Source: Bacteroidales bacterium UBA4230 (GTDB lineage Bacteria; Bacteroidota; Bacteroidia; Bacteroidales; UBA932). From it: a stretch of DNA of 11,201 bases. Position 1 is the first letter of the stretch; each line of letters opens with the position of its first letter. The notes under the pieces are model-generated. The model was not told where the DNA came from and searched no databases. It saw nothing but the letters and a program-made list of their open reading frames with translations. The stretch lies in the NCBI GenBank assembly GCA_002395605.1, contig DGXO01000004.1, positions 4,407-15,607 of the forward strand, in the 5' to 3' direction. Below are positions 7,681-11,201 of the stretch, piece by piece. The translations under genes were made by a program, and so were the position numbers.

Positions 7681-7684
7681 CCCC

Positions 7685-8182
7685 ATGCTGATAACCCTCA
7701 CAGGCTTCATGGGAAGCGGAAAAACAACAGTCGGGCGCATCGTTGCCGATGCCCTTGGATGCCCTTTTGTTGATCTGGACCAAAAGATTGTACGTAAAAC
7801 CGGCCGCAGCATCCCTCAGATTTTCGAGTCAGACGGCGAATCCACCTTCCGTATTCTTGAGAAGAAGGCGCTTGAGCAAACCATATCAAAGTACAGCGAA
7901 ACAACTGCAGTGTTATCACTTGGTGGCGGTACGGTTACGGTTCCCGGCGCTGTTAAGCTACTGCAAGAAAAATCGCTTTGTATATACTTGAAAGCCACGG
8001 TGGAAACGCTTCGTGCGAGGTTGGACGGGGACACGGCAGGTCGTCCGCTGGCGGATGACCTTTTTGCCGAACGCCTTGCCAAGCGTGAACCGCTCTACGA
8101 AGCTGTGGCTCACATTACCATTGATACTGATAGTCTTTCTCCAGAGCAAATAGCCGACGAAATAATCATTGACTGTCTGTAA
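7685..8182 (+). CDS. aroK: Shikimate kinase
   Basis: This 165-residue cytoplasmic enzyme phosphorylates shikimate with ATP, the fifth step of the chorismate/aromatic amino acid pathway. The family motifs are complete. Walker A is GFMGSGKTT (Lys13). Asp30 and Asp32 are in VDLDQ. The shikimate-binding FRILE has Arg56. GGG is at 80-82. The lid arginine Arg120 is in AGRPLA, and Arg134 is near the adenine site. The ATG at 7685 places M-L-I-T-L directly before Walker A, as in the family. An upstream in-frame ATG at 7631 would add 18 hydrophobic residues encoded across the promoter, so I rejected it. The gene stands alone, divergent from RAYT, and repeat copy 2 starts 11 bp after its stop. Codon use is less GC-rich than in parC or recJ. 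Confidence 0.95.
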   Translation: MLITLTGFMGSGKTTVGRIVADALGCPFVDLDQKIVRKTGRSIPQIFESDGESTFRILEKKALEQTISKYSETTAVLSLGGGTVTVPGAVKLLQEKSLCIYLKATVETLRARLDGDTAGRPLADDLFAERLAKREPLYEAVAHITIDTDSLSPEQIADEIIIDCL

Positions 8183-8193
8183 CCAGCGCATAA

Positions 8194-8335
8194 GCAGGGC
8201 CGCTGGTTACACAAAAACGGCCAAATCTGTGTAACGCCGTGCCCAAAGGGCTTTTGGTTACGCAAAAAAGGCCGTTTTTGTGTTAATGGCCGCCCCGGTG
8301 TCGGGACCTGCGACGGTTAAACCCATGACCTGCGA
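8194..8335 (+). repeat. 142-bp REP-like repeat, copy 2
   Basis: Same family as copies 1 and 3; 5 mismatches to copy 3 by hand alignment. It contains an 81-bp palindrome, 8206-8286, whose stems are all centred on base 8246. The outer stem is 14 bp (8209-8222 with 8270-8283). Then come a 5/5 internal loop, an 8-bp stem with one mismatch (8228-8235 with 8257-8264), another 5/5 internal loop, and a 4-bp GCCC/GGGC stem with an AAA loop. The first 41 bases match the RAYT coding end exactly. It lies between aroK and recJ, both on +, and may act as a terminator for aroK (inference). Confidence 0.92.
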
Positions 8336-8401
8336 TAGTTTGCACTGTGAGCAGCAACAGTCAAGCCGGGGACCTGCGACGGTCGAGACCGGAACCTGAG
8401 A
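8305..8401 (+). repeat. Tandem GACCTGCGA units with 22-bp period
   Basis: GACCTGCGA occurs exactly at 8305, 8327 and 8371, in register with a 22-bp period. Degenerate versions fall on the missing steps at 8349 (6 of 9 matching) and 8393 (7 of 9). The first two units belong to the 142-bp repeat; the rest extend beyond it toward recJ. The bases after each core often form a small inverted repeat, for example CGGTC-GA-GACCG in the 8371 unit. The pair at 11100 and 11122 in copy 3 and the pair in copy 1 show the same spacing. The function is unknown; a binding-site array for the RAYT or another protein is possible. Confidence 0.75.
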
Positions 8402-8424
8402 AAAATAAAAGTGACAATAGACGA

Positions 8425-8440
8425 ACGGGAAATTACCCGT
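8425..8440. promoter_or_regulatory. Small inverted repeat upstream of the recJ promoter
   Basis: ACGGG (8425-8429) and CCCGT (8436-8440) form a 5-bp inverted repeat with a 6-bp AT-rich centre, 7 bp upstream of the -33 element of recJ. It could be an operator, but a 5-bp match is weak and may be chance. Confidence 0.2.
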
Positions 8441-8447
8441 GGTGTCC

Positions 8448-8478
8448 TTGCAATTATAAACGGGATTGGTTATCTTTG
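8448..8478 (+). promoter_or_regulatory. Predicted Bacteroidota promoter for recJ
   Basis: TATCTTTG at 8471-8478 is a perfect TAnnTTTG -7 box, with a TTG core at 8448-8450 exactly 20 bp upstream, the same spacing as in front of aroK. The recJ ATG at 8486 is 7 bp past the box, so the 5' leader should be only a few bases. This promoter also decides the recJ start, since the in-frame ATG-like start at 8411 would lie upstream of it. Confidence 0.68.
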
Positions 8479-8485
8479 TAAGACT

Positions 8486-10222
8486 ATGGCCAAATCGGAC
8501 AAACAATGGACACTGAAACCGGCTGCTGATGAAGAAAAGTCGGCCAGGCTGGCTGCGGAACTTGGGATAGACCGGGTTCTGGCAGAGCTTCTTGTCCAAA
8601 GGGGCGTAGAGACCTTCGATGAAGCCCGCTGTTTCTTCCGTCCCAGTCTGGACCAACTCCATGACCCTTTCCTCATGAAAGACATGGACAAGGCAGTGGA
8701 ACGGCTTCACAAGGCCATCACGGGCCGTGAACACATCCTGGTATACGGAGACTACGACGTAGACGGCACCACCGCCGTTGCCCAGCTGTACTCCTTTGTG
8801 AAGCAGTTCACCCCCAAAGTGGATTTCTATATCCCGGACCGCTACGACGAAGGTTACGGCCTGTCCTACAAGGCTCTGGATTGGGCCTCTGACAATGGCG
8901 TCAACCTTGTGGTCACGCTTGACTGCGGCATCAAGGCCATAGAAAAAGTGGAGTACGCCCGCACCAAGAACATAGATGTCATTATCTGCGACCACCATCT
9001 TCCGGAAAACGAACTTCCCGGTGCCGTGGCCATCCTGGACCCCAAACGCGAAGACTGCAATTATCCCTTCGACGACCTCTGTGGTTGCGGAGTAGGCTTC
9101 AAGCTGGCTCAGGGATATGTAGAGAAATACAACCTGGATCCCACAATACTGGAACCGTTGCTGGACCTCCAGGTAGTGTCCATTGCATCGGACCTTGTGT
9201 CCATGACCGGAGAAAACCGTATCCTCGCTCACTTCGGCCTCAAGCGGCTCAATGAAAATCCCCGCAAGGGCCTTTTGGCCATGATAAACCTTGCGCAGCT
9301 TGAGCCCGGGCACATTTCCATTGACGATATCGTGTTCAAGATAGGGCCCCGCATCAATGCCGCCGGCCGAATGGAAAGCGGACGCCTTGCCGTGGAACTT
9401 CTCACAGCCACGGACGACCGCACTGCGTTCCGCATTGGTGAGCAGATCAACGACAACAACAACGAGCGCAAATCCATAGACCGTGAAATAACCCAGGAAG
9501 CCCTCCTGATGGTGCAAAACGGCACCGCCCTTGAGTCCGAGAACGTTACCATAGTTTACAACCCCACCTGGAACAAGGGTGTGGTTGGAATTGTGGCCTC
9601 ACGCCTTGTGGAAGCCTATTACAAGCCCACGGTGGTGCTTACCAAGAGTAACGGCTTTGTGACCGGCAGCGCCCGCAGCGTACAGGGCTTCGACCTCTAT
9701 TCTTCCATTGAAAGCTGCGCAGACCTCCTCGAGAACTTCGGCGGCCACGTATATGCCGCCGGCCTCACCATGAAGGAAGAGAACCTGGAGGAATTCTGCC
9801 GCCGGATGAACAAGTTCGTGGCCGGAAACATCACGCGTGAAGAGCTCACCCCGGTTGTGGAGATAGACGCCCGTCTCAACTTCTCCCAGATTACCCCCAA
9901 GTTCACGCGTATCCTCAAGCAGTTCCAGCCCTTCGGCCCCGGAAACAGCAATCCCGTATTCCTCACAGAGGACGTCTATGATGCAGGTAATGGCCGAAAG
10001 GTGGGCGCTGGCGGCGTACACCTCAAGCTGGACCTCATGCAGGAGAGTCAGCCATACAGGCAAATTGCGGCAATCGGCTTTAACATGGCCCAGTTCTATG
10101 ACCACATCAAAGCCGGTAATCCAATTGATATCTGCTACTCCATTGTAGAGAATTTCTACCGCGGTTCTTCCACCGTCCAGCTTCGGCTCAAGGACATCAG
10201 GGAGCGCGACGAACTCATATAA
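8486..10222 (+). CDS. recJ: Single-stranded-DNA-specific 5'-3' exonuclease RecJ
   Basis: This 578-residue DHH-superfamily nuclease degrades 5'-ended single strands in recombination, mismatch and base excision repair. The metal-binding motifs are visible. Motif I is YGDYDVDG with Asp89, Asp91 and Asp93. The following motif is DCGI (Asp146). The DHH triad is at 169-171 in ICDHHLPENELPG. Downstream come CGCGVGFKLAQ and INAAGRMESGRLAVELL. The DHHA1 domain has VGIVASRLVEAYYKPT, then GSARSVQGFDLY and FGGHVYAAGLTM. The C-terminal OB-fold has FQPFGPGNSNPVFL. The start at 8486 follows a good -7 box by 7 bp; a start at 8411 would add 25 residues encoded by promoter DNA. The length is normal for Bacteroidota RecJ. 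Its 3' end overlaps birA on the other strand by 8 bp. Confidence 0.95.
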   Translation: MAKSDKQWTLKPAADEEKSARLAAELGIDRVLAELLVQRGVETFDEARCFFRPSLDQLHDPFLMKDMDKAVERLHKAITGREHILVYGDYDVDGTTAVAQLYSFVKQFTPKVDFYIPDRYDEGYGLSYKALDWASDNGVNLVVTLDCGIKAIEKVEYARTKNIDVIICDHHLPENELPGAVAILDPKREDCNYPFDDLCGCGVGFKLAQGYVEKYNLDPTILEPLLDLQVVSIASDLVSMTGENRILAHFGLKRLNENPRKGLLAMINLAQLEPGHISIDDIVFKIGPRINAAGRMESGRLAVELLTATDDRTAFRIGEQINDNNNERKSIDREITQEALLMVQNGTALESENVTIVYNPTWNKGVVGIVASRLVEAYYKPTVVLTKSNGFVTGSARSVQGFDLYSSIESCADLLENFGGHVYAAGLTMKEENLEEFCRRMNKFVAGNITREELTPVVEIDARLNFSQITPKFTRILKQFQPFGPGNSNPVFLTEDVYDAGNGRKVGAGGVHLKLDLMQESQPYRQIAAIGFNMAQFYDHIKAGNPIDICYSIVENFYRGSSTVQLRLKDIRERDELI

Positions 10223-10958
10223 TATACCCCACTTCCTTGAAACTGTAGTGGCGCACGGGCTTTCCGGGCGCTTCCAGGTCCCATATCATGAGCCTTCCGT
10301 CCGGTGCTACACCTTTTATGATTCCGGTGTACTCCCTGTCTGTAATGTAGTCGTGGTAACGGGCGTTGACATCCTTGTTGAAAAGATAGGTGGAATAGCT
10401 TGAGAACAGCGCCTCACGCAGTTTTTCATCTTGAAGGTAAGGAAGCCTTTTCTCAAAACCGTCAAGGAGCTTGTCAAGACACTCCGGCAGCGGATGCTCC
10501 TCTCCGGTAAGGCTCCAAAGCGAAGTTGCGTTTGCAAGCTGCGGGAAGTCCCGCTGGTTGATATTGAGGCCCACGCCAATTACCGATGCCGAAAGCCGTC
10601 CGCCGCTAAGGGAGTTTTCAATGAGAATCCCGCAAATCTTTTTCTTGCCCACATATACGTCATTGGGCCATTTCACCTTGCACCATATACCGTGGCTCTG
10701 AAGGAAATCCACCACTGCCACCGATATAAGATAATTGAGCCAAATGGTATGTGAAGCGGCCGGGGCATCCTCTCCGTATTTGAGCACTATGCTGAACGTG
10801 AGGTTCTTGCCGGGTTCCGTAAACCACGTGTTTCCGCGCTGGCCACGGCCGGCGGTTTGCTCACGCGCAGCCAGCACGGTGCCGTTTGGAAGCTCCGGCA
10901 GACGCCTCAGCGCCTCCGAATTTGTGGAATCAATTGTGTCCAGCCAGATGATGTTCAT
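10215..10958 (-). CDS. birA: Biotin--[acetyl-CoA-carboxylase] ligase, catalytic-only
   Basis: This 247-residue enzyme makes biotinyl-AMP and attaches biotin to the lysine of biotin-carrier proteins such as acetyl-CoA carboxylase BCCP. The catalytic core motifs are DSTN (10-13), the biotinyl-AMP loop GRGQRGNTW (37-45), KWPNDVYV (96-103), Lys107 in KKICGILIE, and GVGLNIN (128-134). A small C-terminal SH3-like domain ends at VGYII. The E. coli-type N-terminal DNA-binding domain is absent, as in many Bacteroidota ligases, so it should not repress the biotin operon. The ATG at 10958 directly precedes the NIIWLDTIDSTN strand typical of the family start. The 3' end overlaps recJ convergently. No -7 box is evident in the 30 bp before the ATG; repeat copy 3 lies immediately upstream. 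Confidence 0.94.
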   Translation of the reverse strand: MNIIWLDTIDSTNSEALRRLPELPNGTVLAAREQTAGRGQRGNTWFTEPGKNLTFSIVLKYGEDAPAASHTIWLNYLISVAVVDFLQSHGIWCKVKWPNDVYVGKKKICGILIENSLSGGRLSASVIGVGLNINQRDFPQLANATSLWSLTGEEHPLPECLDKLLDGFEKRLPYLQDEKLREALFSSYSTYLFNKDVNARYHDYITDREYTGIIKGVAPDGRLMIWDLEAPGKPVRHYSFKEVGYII

Positions 10959-10988
10959 ATTGTATCTATTATCAAGCCATCTTAACTA

Positions 10989-11130
10989 GCAGGGCCGCGG
11001 GTTACACAAAAACGGCCAAATCTGTGTAACGCCGTGCCCAAAGGGCTTTTGGTTACGCAAAAAAGGCCGTTTTTGTGTTAATGGCCGCCCCGGTGCCGGG
11101 ACCTGCGACGGTTGAACCGGTGACCTGCGA
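10989..11130 (+). repeat. 142-bp REP-like repeat, copy 3
   Basis: Third copy of the family in the same orientation as copy 2, with 5 mismatches to it by hand alignment and no indels. The hairpin palindrome is at 11001-11081 and its stems are unchanged. One substitution (T to G at 10999) lies in the part matching the RAYT coding end. GACCTGCGA units are at 11100 and 11122, 22 bp apart. It lies between the birA start and the 3' end of the next - strand gene, so it would be in the birA 5' leader if those two genes are co-transcribed. Confidence 0.92.
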
Positions 11131-11141
11131 CTACAAGCGCA

Positions 11142-11201
11142 CTATTTCAGTGCTGCCATGTTGCGGGGGTTGTGGATGTCCTTGCCCTCTACCGTGTAAA
11201 G
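11142..11201 (-). CDS. C-terminal end of an unidentified protein (cut by window edge)
   Basis: The - strand is open from the right edge to a TAG at 11142-11144, giving 19 residues: LYTVEGKDIHNPRNMAALK. The codons (AAC, CCC, CGC, GGC, GAC) match the GC-rich core genes, and the frame stops cleanly 11 bp from repeat copy 3, so a real gene end is likely. The GKDIHNPRNMAAL pattern is loosely like the C-terminal G-R-N-I-(F/Y)-(D/N)-P segment of nucleotide-sugar dehydrogenases, but 19 residues cannot establish a family and the usual tail after that segment is missing. It lies upstream of birA on the same strand. Confidence 0.5.
   Translation of the reverse strand, partial: LYTVEGKDIHNPRNMAALK

Noticed and set aside
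7631..7684. Upstream in-frame start for aroK
   Set aside because: It would add 18 residues encoded by the -33/-7 promoter region; shikimate kinases begin just before Walker A.
6468..8335. Classical insertion sequence with terminal inverted repeats
   Set aside because: The flanking 142-bp copies are inverted, but a third solo copy exists and the enzyme is a Y1 HUH RAYT, which does not use terminal inverted repeats; aroK inside is a complete housekeeping gene.
8305..8401. CRISPR array
   Set aside because: The 22-bp period includes only a 9-bp conserved core with 13-bp intervals, units degenerate, and no cas genes are present.
8411..8485. Upstream in-frame start for recJ
   Set aside because: A perfect -7 box lies at 8471-8478 inside the extra 25 codons, and the extension does not resemble RecJ N-termini.
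8258..9517. 419-codon open frame on the - strand across recJ and repeat copy 2
   Set aside because: Shadow of recJ; it would also run through the recJ promoter and the repeat, and no domain is recognisable.
10215..10958. Truncated BirA lacking its DNA-binding domain
   Set aside because: Catalytic-only ligases of this length are a normal group (common in Bacteroidota), and the N-terminus begins with the expected core strand.

Overview
The window looks like chromosomal DNA from a member of the Bacteroidota, most likely an uncultured gut or rumen Bacteroidales. Three things point there: promoters with the Bacteroidota -7 box TAnnTTTG sit in front of aroK and recJ, the topoisomerase IV A subunit has the Bacteroidota-style GDASI motif, and the TonB-energising and RluB-type proteins have the usual Bacteroidota form. 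Most core genes are GC-rich with C/G at third positions. Two stretches are clearly poorer in GC: the 3' third of the tonB-like gene, and the RAYT-aroK segment.

Positions 1-1561 hold an ExbB (5' cut)-ExbD-TonB operon on the + strand, the inner-membrane machine that energises outer-membrane import. The tonB-like gene is a compositional mosaic: GC falls from about 62% to about 39% near base 1320. Its stop codon lies inside a 99-bp element with perfect 26-bp inverted ends (1558-1656). Positions 1703-6452 hold a tight + strand operon of rluB-type pseudouridine synthase, era and parC.

Positions 6453-8485 are the accessory-looking part. A REP-associated tyrosine transposase (RAYT, - strand) is divergent from shikimate kinase (aroK, +). 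A 142-bp repeat lies at either end of this pair, in opposite orientations. A third copy lies at 10989-11130. Each copy holds an 81-bp hairpin-forming palindrome with concentric stems, followed by a tail of 22-bp-period GACCTGCGA units. The last 13 codons and the stop of the RAYT gene are encoded by copy 1 itself, which ties the transposase to this repeat family.

Positions 8486-10958 hold recJ (+) and a catalytic-only birA (-), which converge and overlap by 8 bp. The right edge (11142-11201) holds the last 19 codons of an unidentified - strand gene.

The strongest candidate for an undescribed system is the RAYT with its three-copy REP-like family. It probably belongs to the known RAYT/REP class, but with an unusual repeat architecture and with the repeat overlapping the transposase coding end. 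I saw no tRNA, rRNA or CRISPR array.
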